Below, piece by piece: positions 20,589-32,962 of a stretch of DNA of 64,000 nt. Within the stretch, counting starts at the first letter, position 1. Every line of letters starts with the position of its first letter. The position numbers and the translations under genes were made by a program. The notes under the pieces were generated by a model. The model saw nothing but the letters and a program-made list of their open reading frames with translations. It did not search any database and was not told the origin of the DNA. Origin of the DNA: Inia geoffrensis (lineage: Eukaryota > Chordata > Mammalia > Artiodactyla > Iniidae); contig CM070899.1 in the NCBI GenBank assembly GCA_036417435.1, positions 68,713,001-68,777,000 of the forward strand, written 5' to 3'.

Positions 20589-21556
20589 GTTTTTTTTTTA
20601 ACATCTTTATTGGAGTATAATTGCTTTACAAGGGTGTGTTAGTTTCTGCTGTATAACAAAGTGAATCAGCTATACATATATCCCCATATCTCCTCCTTCT
20701 TGCATCTCCCTCCCACCCTCCCTATCCCACCCTTCTAGGTGGTCACAAAGCACCAAGCTGATCTCCCTGTGCTATGTGGCTGCTTCCCACTAGCTATCTA
20801 TTTTACATTTGGTAGTGTATATATGTCCATACCACTCTCTTATTTCGTCCCAGCTTACCCTTCCCCAACCCCATGTCCTCAAGTCCATTCTCTACGTCTG
20901 CGTCTTTATTCCTGTCCTGCCCCTAGGTTCCTCAGAACCTTTTTTTTTTTTTTTAGATTCCATATATGTGTTTTAGCATATGGTATTTGTTTTTCTCTTT
21001 CTGACTTCCTTCACTCTGTATGACAGGCTCTAGGTCCTTCTACCTCACTACAAATAACTCAATTTCATTTCTTTTTATGGCTGAGTAATATTCCATTGCA
21101 TATATGTGTCACATCTTCTTTTCCATTCATCTGTCGATGGACACTGAGGTTGCTTCCATGTCCTGGTTATTGTAAATAGAGCTGCAATGAACATTGCGGT
21201 ACATGACTCTTTTTGAAGTATGGTTTTCTCAGGGTATATACCCAGTAGTGGGATTGCTGGGTCTTATGGTAGTTCTATTTTTAGTTTTTTAAGGAACCTC
21301 CATACTGCTCTCTATAGTGGCTGTATCAGTTTACATTCCCACCAACAGTGCAAGAGGGTTCCCTTTTCTCCACACCCTCTCCAGCATTTACTGTTTGTAG
21401 ATTTTTTGATGATGGCCATTCTGACTGGTGTGAGGTGATACCTCATTGCAGTTTTGATCTGCATTTCTCTCATGATTAGTGATGTTGAGCATCCTTTCAT
21501 GTGTTTGTTGGCAATCTGTATATCTTCTTTGGAGAAATGTCTATTTAGGTCTTCTG
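20589..21556 (-). repeat. 5'-truncated L1 3' end (cetartiodactyl L1), ~1 kb
   Basis: The plus strand starts with a T run and 'aacatctttattggagtat', then carries the full antisense L1 3' UTR ('ctccctcccaccctcc', 'ctacgtctgcgtctttatt') and ORF2 C-terminal antisense ('gagtaatattccattgcat', 'gggattgctgggtcttatgg', 'ggagaaatgtctatttagg'). The TSD ca(t/c)ctggggact lies at 20577-20588 and 21557-21568. It was truncated during integration, and all ORFs in it are ORF2 remnants or shadows. Confidence 0.92.
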
Positions 21557-21568
21557 CACCTGGGGACT

Positions 21569-22099
21569 TTTAAATGTAGATTCCTGGATCCCAAAGAGAT
21601 ACATCTTTCCAGTGGATTGGGGTGGGGACCAGGACAGATGACTCTGCTGCAGGAGATATTAGAATAACACTTCAAAAAACCCTGATAGAGAGTATTTTTA
21701 AATTTAATATTTGAATAGATAATATGATTCAAAAATAATAATAATTCTGGCTCTACATCTCCTTCATCTCCCACCCCTCAAAAGGTAACTATGGTTCACT
21801 GAGAAGCAGACACCAAACTGGGATTATATGTGCAGGTTTGATAATCTGTGGAAGGAGGGAGAAGGAAAGAAGGCTGGGTAAGAGGAGGTTCAGACAATTC
21901 CAAGAAAGACTGGCCATGCCAATATGGAATTTCCTGTAAAAGGAGCTGCCTGGCTGGCTGGGCGGTCTTGACTTAGTACCCCAGCTGTGCTCAGTCATTG
22001 TCTGGGAACAGCATGTGAGAAGTCAGCCTTGGCACGACCTGAGTGGTAGAACCAGAGGGTGTGAAGCTAGGACCATAAGTCAATTATGCTCCCTGCAGC
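21569..22099. other. Unclassified; possible old repeat 21790-22100
   Basis: The stretch with 'gggattatatgtgcaggt' and 'tgtctgggaacagcatgtgag' looks like a dispersed old repeat, but I cannot name it. ORFs of 69-77 residues have no similarity I recognise. Confidence 0.3.
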
Positions 22100-24679
22100 A
22101 GCACGTCTTAGTGACAGAGTTAATGGCTACTATACACTGTTATTTTTTTGTGAATCTTTTCAAAGTATATTTTTGCACATATGAGTTAATACAAGAAGAG
22201 TCCTATTTTTCCTTTTTCTTACACATAAGTTAGCATTTTGTACTTTGTCATTTTTTCACTTGCTTTTTTCATTTAAATCTTGAAGATCTTTCCATATTGG
22301 TACATACAGCGTGTCCTAATTCTTTTACAGTTGCCAAGTGTTCTGTTGTATGGCTGTACCATAATCTTTTATTTTTTTAACCAGTCATCACTGATGGATA
22401 GTTAAGGTTTCCATTCTAAACAATGCTATTGTGATTAAACTTGTAGAGACATCATTTTGCACATATGCACATATACCTGTAGGATAAATTCCAGAAAGGA
22501 ATTGCTGGGTCAAAGGATATATGCAAGTAATTGTGATAGGTGTTGCCAAATTGCTCTCCATAGAGCATAAAACCCATAACCAGGGTTTTACATATTTATA
22601 TTTCTGATGTACAGAGTGCCTATTTCTCCACAGCATTGACAATTGAATGTGTTATCAAATGTCTGCAGTTTTTCCAATATAAGTGAAAAGTAGTATCTCA
22701 GTGTTGTTTTACTTAGCACTTGTCATTTTATAAAGCATAGGTTTGAAGATAAATTTTTTCTTATTGAGGTAAAATCAGTACACTTTATGTTTAGTACATT
22801 AAATTACATTGTAATTAAACATCTTTATAATACTACATAGTAATCACCACCAAAGGTCTAGTTACCATTTATCACCATACAATTGACCCCCTTCACCCAT
22901 TCTGCCCCACACCCCCCAACCTTCTTTCCTTCTGATAACCACCAATCTGTTTTTGTATCTATAAGTTTGTTTTTGTTTTGTTTTGTTTTAGATTCCACAT
23001 GTAAGTGAAATCATATATTTATCTTTCCCAATCTGACATTTCAGTTAACATAATACCTTCAAGGTCCATCCACCTTGTTGCAAATGGCAAGATCTCATTC
23101 TTTTATATGCCTGTGATATGTATCATGTCTTCTTTATCCATTCATCCATCATTTAGGTTGTTTCCATATTTTGGCTATTGTAAATGATGCTGCAATGGAC
23201 ATAGGAATGCACATATCTTTTCAAATTAGCATTTTTGTATTCTTTGGATAAATACTTAGAACTGGAATAGCTGGATCATATGGTAGTTCTGTTCTTAATT
23301 TTTGGAGGCATCTTCACACTGTTTTTCATAGTGCTTGCGCCAATTTACATTCTCACCAATAGTGTACAAAGGGTTCCCTTTTCTTCATATCCTCTCCAAC
23401 ACTTTTTATTTATTGTGTTTTTGAAAATAGCCATTCTAACAGGTTTGAGGTGATATTTCATTTGTGGTTTTGATTTGCATTTCCCTAATAATTAGTGAGG
23501 TTGAGCATCTTTTCATGTTCCTGTTGGCCGTCTTCATGTCTTCTTTGGAAAAATGTCTATTCAGATCCTCTGCCCATTTCTTAATTGGGATATTGTTTTG
23601 TTGTTGAGTTGTATGAGTTCCTAATGTATTTTGGATATTAACTCCTAATCAGATACATGATTTGCAAATATCTTCTCCCATTCAGTAGGTTGACTTTTGG
23701 TTTTGATGATGGTCTCCCTCATTGTGCAAAAGCTTTTTTTAGTTTGATGTAGTCCCATTTGTTTATTTTTGCTTTTGTTTCCCTTGCCTTTGGAGTTAGA
23801 GCCACAAAAACATCATTAACACTGATCTCAAGAAGCTCACTGCCTATGTTTTCTTCTAGGAATTTTATGGTTTCAAGCTCTTATATTAAAATCTTTAATC
23901 CATTTTGAGTTAACTTTTATATATGGTGTAAGATAGTGGTCTAGTTTCATTCTTTTGCATGTGACTGTTCAGTTTTCCCAACACCATTTATTGAAGAGAC
24001 TGTATCTTTTCTCCATTGTATGTTCTTGGCTAATTTGTTGTAAATTAATTGTCCACATATGTGTGGGTTTATTTCTAAGCTCTCAATTCTGTTCTACTGA
24101 TCTGACTGGTTTTATGCCAATATCTTACTGATTTGATTACTATAGCTTTGTAGTATAGTTTGAAATCAGTGAGTGGATTCCTCTAGGTTTGTTCTTCTTT
24201 CTCAAGATTGCTTTGGCTAGTTCGGATCTTTTGTGGGTCCATACATATTTTAGAATCATTTGTTATAGTTCTGTGAAAAATGCCATTGGAATTTTGATAG
24301 GGATTGCACTGAATCTGTAGATTGCTTTGGGTAGCATGGACATTTTAACAATATTAATTCTTCCAATCTATGAGTATGTAATATCTTTCCATTTATTTGT
24401 GTCCTCACCAGTTTCTTTCAACAGTGTCTTATAGTTTTCAGTGTACAGGTCTTTCACACCTCCTTGGTTAAACTTATCCCTAGGTATTTTAATCTTTCTG
24501 AAGCATTGTAAATGGGATTGTTTTCTTAATTTCTCTTTCTGATAGTTTGTTATTAGCATATAGAAATGTCAAAGATTTCTGTATATTGATTTTGTATCCT
24601 GCAACTTTACTGAATTCATTTATGAGTTTCATAGTTTTTTTTGTTTCAGTGGAGTCTTTAGGGTTTTCCACCTATAGTA

Positions 24680-25102
24680 TCATGTCACCTGCAAATAGTG
24701 ACATTTTATTTCTTCCTTTCCAATTTGGATGCCTTTTATTTCTATTTCTTGCCTAACTGCTGTGGCTAGGACTTCCAATACTATCTTGAATAAAGGTGGT
24801 GAGAGTGGGCATCCTTGTCTCATTCCTGATCTTAGAGGAAAAGCTTTCAGCTTTTCACCATTGAGTATGATGTTAGCTGTGGGTTTGTCATGTATGGCCT
24901 TTATTACATTGAGGTATGTTTCCTCTATACCCACTTTGTTGAGAGTTTTTATCATAAATGGATGTTGAATTTTGTCAAATGCCTTTTCTGCATCTACTGA
25001 GATGATCATTTGATTTTTATCCTTAATTTTGGTAAAATAGTGTATCACACTGATTGATTTGTGGATGTTGACCCATTCCTGCATCCCTGGAATAAATCCC
25101 AC
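24680..25102 (-). pseudogene. L1 ORF2 reverse transcriptase remnant
   Basis: A 140-codon open stretch is the longest surviving piece of ORF2, the L1 protein that nicks target DNA and reverse-transcribes L1 RNA at the nick. It covers palm-domain motifs: [13 protein letters not shown] (first catalytic Asp region), KTLNKVGIE and [12 protein letters not shown]. It ends just before the FADD box because of a one-base deletion. In the next frame the box is present as LFAGDMI, with the second-motif Asp changed to Gly, and is followed by a stop. It is a decayed transposon gene, not a host gene. Confidence 0.9.
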
Positions 25103-26460
25103 TTGATCATGGTGTACGATCCCTTTAATGTATTGTTAAATTCAGTTTGCTAATATTTTGTTGAAGATTTTTGCATCTGTGTTCATCAAGGATATTGGCC
25201 TGTAATTTTCTTTTTTTTGTGGTATCCTTGTCTGCTATTGGTATCACAGTGATGCTGGCCAATTTCAATTTTTTGGAAGAGTTTGAGGATAGGTATTAAA
25301 TCTTCTTTAAATGTTCAGTGGAATTCACCATTGAAGCTGACTGGCCCTGGACTTTTGTTTTGGGGAGGTTTTTGTAATTTCTCTTTCATTTCTATTTATT
25401 TGAGCCCTCTCTCTTTTATCTTGGTTAGCCTAGCTAAAGGTTTGTCAATTTTGTTTTTCTTTTCGAAGAACTAGCTCTTACTTTCTTGATCTTTTCTATT
25501 TTTTTTTTTTTAGTCTCTATTTCATTTATTTCCACTCTGATCTTTATTATTTCCTTCCTTCTATTAACTTTGGGCTTTGTTTGTTCTTCTTTTTCTAGAT
25601 CTTTTAGGTATAAAGTTTGATCATTTATTTGAGATTTTTCTTGTTTCTTGAGGTAGGCCTGTATTGCTATAAACTTCCCTCTTAGAACTGCTTTTGCTGC
25701 ATCCTATAGATTTTGGTGGGCCGTATTTCTGTTTTAATTGTCTATAGATAGTTTTTGAATTTCTCCTTTGATTTCTTCATTGGTTGTTCAGTAGCACGTT
25801 GTTTAATCTCCACATTTTCATGTTTTTCCAGTTTTTTTCTTATAATTGATTTCTAGTTTCATGCCATTTTGTGATTGGAAAAGATCTTCTTAAATTTACT
25901 GAGGCTTGTTTTGTGGTCTAGCATGTGATCTATCCTGGAGAATATTCCATGTGCACTTGAGAGGAATGTGTACTCTGCTGCCTTTGGATGGAATGTTCTA
26001 AATATATCTATTAATAGTCAAACTGGTCTAATGTGTCACTTAAGGCTGATGTTTCCTTATTGATGTTCTGTCTGAATGATCTATTCATTGATGTCTAAGT
26101 GAGGTGTTAAAGTCCCCTACTATTATTGCATTGCTGTCAATTTCTCCCTTTAGGTCTGTTAATATTTGCTTTACATATTTTGGTGCTCCTGTGTTGGGTG
26201 CATATGTATTTATAAATGTTATATCTTGCTGGATTTACCCCTTTATCATTACATAATATCCTTCTCTTTTATTACAGGTTTTGTTTTAAAGTCTATTTCG
26301 TCTGATATGAGTATAGCTAAACCAGTTTTCTTTTCGTTATCATTTGCATTGATTATCTTTTGCTATCCCTTCACTCTCAGTCTGTGTGTGTCCTTACTTC
26401 TGAAGTGAGTCTTTGTAGGTAGTGTATATATGGGTTATCTATTCAGCCACTCTAAGCCTT

Positions 26461-26658
26461 TCAATAAGAATTTAGTCCATTTACATTTAAAGTAATTATT
26501 GATAGATATATACTTATAGTCATTTTGTTAATTGTTTTCTGGCTGTTTTTGTAGTTCTTCTCTGTTCCTTTCTTCTTTTTCTCTCTTCCTTTGTGGTTTG
26601 ATGGTTTCTTTAGTGTTATGTTTAGTTCCTTTCTCATTTTCTTTTGTGTATTTACCAT
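26461..26658 (-). pseudogene. L1 ORF2 endonuclease N-terminus remnant
   Basis: The C-terminal part of this 65-codon frame reads ISIYLSIITLNVNGLNS, the conserved start of the APE-type endonuclease domain (the Asn in LNVNGL is a catalytic-site residue in the family). It then hits a stop. The upstream residues (lysine-rich) come from the ORF1-ORF2 spacer read in frame. This marks the ORF2 start of the 22757-29192 L1. Confidence 0.85.
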
Positions 26659-27300
26659 AAGTTATAAGTTTTTGCTTTGTGGTTACTGTGATGTTCACAT
26701 ATAACATCCTATGTATATAACAGTCCGTTTTAAGTTGATAACAGCTTAAATTGGAACACATTCCAGAACTTTACATTTTTACTCCCCCAACGTTTTCTAT
26801 TTTTTATGTCACCTTTTATATCTTTATGTATCTCTTAACTAATTACTATAGTTTTAGTTACTTACTACTTTTGTCTTTTAACCTTCTTACTTTCTGTATA
26901 AGTGGTCTATTACCTTTAGTATATACTATATTTACCTTTTCAGTGGGATTTTTACTTTGGCATGTTTTCTTGTTACTAATTAGTGTCATTTCTTTTCAGG
27001 TTAAAGCAGTTCCTTTAACATTTCTTATAAGGCTGGTTTAGTGGTAATGAACTCCTTTAGCTTCTGCTTATCTGGAAAAGTCTTAATCTCTCCTTCATTT
27101 CTGAATGATAACCTTGCTGGGTAGAGAATTCTTGGTTGGAAGTTTTTTCCCTTTAGCACTTTGAATATGTCATGCCACTTCCCTTTGGCCTATAAAGTTT
27201 CTGCTGAAAAATCTGCTAATAGTCTTATGGGTTTCCCTTATATGTAACAGGTTGTTTTCCTCTTGCTGCTTTTCAGATTCTCTCTTTAACTTTTAATATT

Positions 27301-27573
27301 TTAATTATACTGTGTCTTGGTGTGGAACTCTTTGGGTTCATTTTTTTTGGAAATCTCTGGCCTTCTGGGGTCTGTTTTGTTCCACAAATTAGGGAATTTT
27401 TCAGCTATTATTTCTTCAAATAAGTTTTCTGGCCCTTTCTCTCTCTCTTCTCTTTCTGGGGCCCCTATAATGTGAATGTTATTCCATTTGATATTGTCCC
27501 AAAGGTCCCGTAAAGTATGTTCTCTTTTTAAAATTCTTTTTTCTTTTTGCTGCTCTGTCTGGGTGGATTCCAC
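27301..27573 (-). pseudogene. L1 ORF1 remnant
   Basis: A 90-codon piece of ORF1, the L1 RNA-binding chaperone. It carries the RRM-domain signature IIGAPEREEREKG followed by NLFEEIIAEKFPNL, typical of ORF1p. It has no intact coiled-coil region, and the frame is broken on both sides. It belongs to the inner L1 at 22757-29192. Confidence 0.88.
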
Positions 27574-27849
27574 TGCTTTGTTTACCAGCTCACTAATCCA
27601 TCTTCTGCCTCAGCCAGTCTGTTGTTAAACCTCTCTAGTGCATTTTCCAGTTCAGTTATTGTATTGTTTGTACTCTGTAACTTCTGCTTGGTACTTTCAT
27701 GTATTTTCTGTCTCTTGGTTGAAGTTCTCACTGTGTTCATACACTCTTCTCCTAAGTTCAGTGAGCACCTTTATGACCATTAATTTAAACTCTTTATCGA
27801 TTATATTGCTTATCTCCATTTCATTAAGGTCTTTTTCTGAGGTTTTTGG

Positions 27850-27869
27850 TTTTTTTTTTTTTTTTGGAA
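27850..27869 (+). repeat. Poly-T tract in L1
   Basis: A T-run within the antisense L1 5' region, a length-variable site. Confidence 0.6.
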
Positions 27870-28346
27870 CATATCCCTAATTTTTCTGACTCTCTGTTTG
27901 TTTCTATGTATTAGGCAAATTGGCTACCTGTTCCAGTTTTGAAAAAGTGGCTTTGTGTAGGAGATGTCCTGTGGGGTCTAGAAATGCAATCCACCCCTTG
28001 CCATCAGAACTGGGAGTTCAAGAGGCATCTCCTGTGTGGGTTGCATGTACCTACTTGTTGTGGTGCAGGGGTGGGTGGGGCTCTCCAGTCCAGCTGTGCA
28101 ACACAGCTGTAGCAGAAGGGTAGGTGGGGCTCTCAGTGGGACAGCACTGGCAGGTGAGAGGGAGAGTTCCAAAATGGCACCCACTAACACAGGCATTAGC
28201 AAAGTAAAGTGAGAGCACAAATGATGCCCGCCAGTGTCTCCACTCCCAGAGAGAGTCCCATGAGGTTCCAGAGCCTCTCTGGAAGATGCTTTAAGATTAG
28301 TAAGTGGGTCTCCTTCACAAATGGTGTAGGCACTTTTTCAACTGGT

Positions 28347-28487
28347 AGGTTTTTTTTGTTTTTGTTTTTTGGTGTGGCTGTGTTGCAGAGCTTGCAGGAT
28401 CTTAGTTCCCCAACCAGGGATTGAACCTGGGCCATAGCAGTTAAAGTGCCAAGTCCTAACCACTGGACCGCCAGGGAATTCCCATCT
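28347..28487 (-). repeat. CHR-1-type SINE inside the L1 5' region
   Basis: Plus-strand order: T-rich tail, 'ggtgtggctgtgttgcag', 'gggattgaacctggg' (reverse B-box), 'cctaaccactggaccgcc' and 'agggaattccc'. A short TSD, aactggt, lies at 28340-28346 and 28488-28494. It is older than the neighbouring SINE by its weaker TSD and subfamily. Confidence 0.88.
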
Positions 28488-28558
28488 AACTGGTGTTTTT
28501 ACGCTGGGTTTCAGGGCAAGTGAGTCTGCCCATAAGCCCTTTAAAAGTGTGCTCTCTG

Positions 28559-28764
28559 GGGCTTCCCTGGTGGCGCAGTGGTTGAGAGTCTGCCTGCCGA
28601 TGCAGGGGACACGGGTTCGCGCCCTGGTCCGGGAGGGTCCCACGTGCCGCGGAGCGGCTTGGCCCATGAGCCACGGCTGCTGGGCCTGCGTGTCTGGAGC
28701 CTGTGCTCCGCAACGGGGGAGGCCACAGCACTGAGAGGCCCGTGTACCGCAAAAAAAAAAAAAA
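28559..28764 (+). repeat. Young CHR SINE inside the L1 5' region
   Basis: It runs from 'ggcttccctggtggcgcag' to 'cgtgtaccgc' plus A-tail. The TSD aaaagtgtg(c/t)tctctg lies at 28543-28558 and 28765-28780 with one mismatch. It lies head-to-head with the CHR-1 SINE 70 bp to its left. Overlapping ORFs on both strands (61-109 residues) are SINE translations. Confidence 0.94.
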
Positions 28765-29950
28765 AAAAGTGTGTTCTCTGTTCCCTACAGTTCTATGATT
28801 TTTCTTGGATGTAATCCCTGTTGGTTTTCAAAGCCAGTTGTTTTGGGGGCTCGTCTTTCCTGTGCGAGATCTGAGAGCTTGGGTGCCTGATGTGGGACAC
28901 AAACCTCTTGCTCCTTAGGGAAAAGTACTGTATTTTTGAAATCCCTCCCAATTGTGGATGGCCTGCGCCTGGGTTGGGTTTTTTTTTTTTTTTTTTGGTG
29001 AGACCAAGTCTCTGTCTCTTCTACCTGTCTCAATGCTGCCCTTTTATCCCTTGTTTGGGAGGCTCTGTTCATCCAGTTTTCAGGGTTTTTTTCAGAGGAA
29101 ACTATTCCATATATAGTTATAGATTTGTTGTGTCAGTGGGAGGAGGTGAGTTTGAGTTCAAAATCTTCTTATGCAATCATCTTCCTCTTTTCCTGAAGAT
29201 AATTTAAGAGTTATTTGTATTTCTTTTTCTGTGAGCTGGTTGTTCGTATAATTTGCCTGTTTTTCTACTGGATTGTTTGTCTTTTTCTTATTGATTTATG
29301 TGGGTTAAAAAAAATATATATATATGATTAGCCCTTTATCTATGACATAAGTTGTAAATACTTTCCCAAATTTGTTAGTTGTCTTTCTACTTTCTGTAGA
29401 GTTATACATGTGAGGGGAACATACACACACAGTATGTTCATACTTTTAAGAGTTTTAAATTTATCATTTATTTTGCTGGATTTTGAGTCATAGCTAGAAA
29501 GGCCTTCCCTACTTTAAGGATATAAAAGAATTCTTCTAGGTTTTCTTCTAGTACAAATGTGATTTCAACTTTTACAGTGAAATCTTGAAGTCATTTGGTT
29601 TAAATTCTGAGGTATGAATCCAGCATGGTATTTCCCCTAGATTTATTCCAACTCCATTTATTTAATGAGCCATCTTTTACCCACAGATTTGAGGTGTTAT
29701 TTTTGCTATGTTTTAAATCATGCTAAATTCCCGTATGTATCTGGATCTATTTCTATTAGTCCCATTATTACACCTATTTATTTGTGTACTGGTATCATAT
29801 CCTTTAAATTATTGAGCCTTTATAATATGATTTAATATTTGGTAAGACTAATCCTCATAGCTCTTCCCTTTCATTGGTTTCCTGACCATTCTTGTTTATT
29901 TTTTCCAAATGAACTTAGAGGTATTTCAGGACTCAAATAAACAACACAGA

Positions 29951-30739
29951 GAAATAAGAAAAAACTTGATGATGCTTTGTTCATATTCTAATAAATTTGT
30001 AAATTAACTTATGAAGAATGACAGCTTTATCACATTGAATCTTTGTGTTAATGAACATGATATCATCTTTTATGTTCTAGTTGATTATCTTATTTCTCTC
30101 TTTTCCAAGTTCTTGAGATATTTCACTGTGGTTCTCAAATACAGAAAAAGATAACTGACCATTGAGCATGTTAAAATATAACTTTCAAAAAGGTTAAATC
30201 ATGACTCTCTTGTATATGTAGGATGAAAACATGTCAAAGATTTTATTCATCTCATAAATTAATGAGGGAACCAGTAAGATGTTACATTTGTACCAAGCTT
30301 TGAGAAGCTAGGTACCTATAGGAAATTTTGCTGGGTTAGACACAAAATTATTTAATGTCCAATGGTCCTTCATAAACCTTTGTGATCATCTGTTCTGCTG
30401 GACAGAACTTATTTGCATATTTACTGAACAAAACACCTACAGGTTAACTTCTGCCCCCACGGAGTTGCAAAATAACCCAGGCAATATAAAATCAAGCCTA
30501 GCCTTGCACTGAAAGAACACCCATCTCTTTAGCCTATTTCCAAGTTTTGAATAATTTTTTTTCTCACAAACATATCACTAAATAAAACTGTTGGATTTTA
30601 AAATTAAAGATTCTTTTATTTGACTTTATTATTATGCATTATTACTGTTTTGCAGTCAGCATGGTTGGTTCTTTCTCTTTGATGGCTCATTTTTCTTATG
30701 ATAAAACCCGAGTGATACTTCCTGGACAAAGAAATTAAG
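29951..30739. other. No gene seen; unclassified
   Basis: AT-rich sequence with no ORF of note. The block at 30350-30540 has a TATA-like 'caatataaaatc', but I cannot call it a promoter or an LTR. Confidence 0.35.
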
Positions 30740-31800
30740 AAAGGCACTGCATCTATTCAACAAGTATTTATTATGTTGAGCACTGTCCTAGGTTTTTGTA
30801 TATCAGTGATAAAACCAGAGAAATCTCTCTATCTTCATGGGCCTTACAGTCTGTCTGGGTAACAATAAATGTAATAAATAAAGTATATAGTATCTAGGAG
30901 GTGATAAAAGAGAAAACAGAGCAGAACAAAGGGCATCGGGGTGTGAGGAGAGGTATTGCAAGTTGCAGTTTTAAACAGGTTGGTGAGGGTAGGCTTCATT
31001 GAGAAGGTGCTATTTCCTCAAAGGCTTGAAGGAGATGAGGGGGTCAGCCCAATAGGCAAGAGCAGTTTTCCCATAACACATAGCAGTACCAAAGCCCAAA
31101 TGAGAGAATTTGCCAAGGCTGTTTGAAGAACATCTAGTAGACCAATATGTCTGGAATGGAGTTAGTCAGAGAGGAGGTTAGAGGCTGTATCACTTAGAGC
31201 CTTGGAGCCCAAGTTAGAACTTTGTATTTTATTTAGAGTAAGATGAGCAGATGAGTGACATGATCTGACATATTTGAAAGGATCCCTTTGGCTGTGGCGG
31301 TGAAAATAGACTTAGGGAGGGGGTTCAAAAGTGGAAACGGGGAAACTAGTTGAAAGGCTATTGAAATAATCCAGGAAAGAGGCTTTAGTGGCTTGGACTA
31401 CAGTAGGAGAGAAGGTAAGAAAAGGTTGGATTCTGGATATCTTTTGAACGTAGAACCAATTTGGTTTTTATGAAGATAAGATATGGTGGATAAAAGAGAG
31501 GAGCAAAATATGACAGACTTTTGTTTTGGGCCACTAGAAGGATGAAGTTTGCCATCAAATGCAATGGGGAAGACTGCGATTAGAACAGGTTTGGTGGGAT
31601 AAAATTAGGAGCTCAGATTTCAGAGCTGTTGATGGGTAATAGACTTCCAAGTGGAAATTTCAAGTAGTCAGTTGGATACGTGAGTCCTAAGTTAGGAGTG
31701 AAGCCTGTGTTGAAGATGTAAACTTGAGGGTCATTGGACTACAGATGGGACTTAAAGCCAATAGAATGAACGAAAAATCGTAGAGAACCAAGGATTGAGC
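30740..31800 (-). repeat. L2-like ancient repeat, antisense
   Basis: It begins 'tattcaacaagtatttatt' then 'gagcactgtcctagg' (the reverse of the L2 3' end). It continues with 'aaggcttgaaggagatgag', 'gagtgacatgatctgac', 'ggatccctttggctg', 'ctattgaaataatccagg', 'gattctggatatc' and 'ggggaagactgcg'. This long common mammal-wide pattern is diverged and has no frame. Confidence 0.6.
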
Positions 31801-32962
31801 CCTCCGGCCCCAACATTCAAAAGGTCATTTCTTGATATCACTAAGGAAGCTGTGTTTGACAGTATCAACTGAGGTTTGATCTCAGTATCAGTTCCAAAAA
31901 CATTGGTGAGATTTTTGAACCATTTATTATTGCCTAAAAGTTAAACCAAGCATATGTTGAATCAAATCCTTCTGTAATCTCAATAAATAGAATTGTAAAT
32001 AAGCAATTAATATAAGATTCTTTCAAAATAAACAACATTTTGGCATTTGGTAATAGCTAAAGAAGTTAATATCTCTTACTGAGAAGCATATGTTCTGTTC
32101 TTAGTTTCATTTTATGTCATATTAAACTTCTTGGGCTCATCAGAGAAATATATTGGATATGTATTATGTACCTTGACCTTTGGAACTCATTGTCTAAATG
32201 TTACACAGGTTCATAGATGCAATTACAGCATTATACCGCCTCTGATATTTGATAGGCTTTGCAAAAAGACCTGGTAGCTAACAAAAACTCTATTATTTGT
32301 ACCATATAATTATACTAAAGGCGTGGACTGTCTTTTTTTTTTTTTTTTTAATGTATGGTTTATATACAGCTCCCTGATTTGGTCAAGTCGAAAAGTGTTT
32401 GAAGGAGAGCCAAGCATGTTCTGGAGAGAGCAGGTAGCTCTTGTAAACAGCTTAGCAATTAACATGGGAATTTTTCTTCTAAAAGATCAGTCTTCTCTGA
32501 CGCCCATAAGGACATGGTATGGCAGCTCTGAGGGTCCCCTGCTCTCCTTGGGTTGGCTTAGGGTTTCCACACCACCATTTTACTTATTCCTTCTATTTAG
32601 GAACATGTTTTTAAAGACTTAAAATTGTCTTCTTTTGCTATCAGCTGAAAACTTTTTATAACATAACTTTATTTTTTAGAGGTCATAGCTACATGATAAA
32701 GACAAATCATAGAGATAAAAATGAAGGAGAAAGGATTTTACTCTGTATGAGCAAAATATACTCTATATTACTTTGGCGTCTTGATCTTAAATTTTGTCAT
32801 ATTAAAATCCACTTAGTAGTAGATTTACCATGGTAGTAGTCAGCTACTGCACAGCCACACTTGCTCCAAGTAGATACTGAATAAATTTTAGGGCTTAAAT
32901 TCCTCACTAGTTTGAGCAGTACAAGCTCTGTTTCTATGGTTGCTATACATTCTTTTACCCTG
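31801..32962. other. No gene seen; apparently unique
   Basis: AT-rich sequence. A 99-residue plus ORF at 32323-32622 begins in a T run and has no recognisable domain; chance is the likely explanation. Confidence 0.4.

Larger units (their letters stand above)
22757..29192 (-). mobile_element. Near-full-length dead L1 (L1MA/L1MB-like) inserted in an older L1
   Basis: Spanning about 6.4 kb including two SINEs, it runs antisense from the 3' UTR (22757) through ORF2 and ORF1 to the 5' UTR (about 27850-29192). ORF1 remnants at 27301-27573 include IIGAPEREEREKG. The ORF2 endonuclease N-terminus ISIYLSIITLNVNGLNS is encoded near 26460-26530. The reverse transcriptase block at 24680-25102 includes [16 protein letters not shown] and [12 protein letters not shown]. 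The element is inactive: a one-base deletion shifts frame before the FADD motif, which itself reads FAGD (24684-24695), and an in-frame stop lies at 24672-24674. The TSD tgaagataa(a)ttt is at 22744-22756 and 29193-29204. Confidence 0.88.
22100..29950 (-). repeat. Outer L1ME-type element split by a younger L1
   Basis: Only 22100-22756 and 29193-29950 belong to this element. The left part has antisense 3' L1 phrases ('ggataaattccagaaagg', 'aattgctgggtcaaagg', 'gccaaattgctctcc'). The right part continues the same ORF2 antisense ('tttgtatttctttttctgtgagctgg', shown here only to 20 bases as 'tttgtatttctttttctgtg', then 'tagctagaaaggccttcc', 'tggatctatttctatt'). Everything between is a later L1 insertion. 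Confidence 0.7.

Noticed and set aside
24680..25102. Reverse transcriptase as a possible retron, DGR or other host-useful RT
   Set aside because: Motifs, neighbours and flanking UTRs are those of a decayed L1 ORF2.
30440..30560. TATA-like 'caatataaaatc' block as a promoter
   Set aside because: No initiator, GC box, downstream exon or LTR boundary could be found; AT-rich background makes the match weak.
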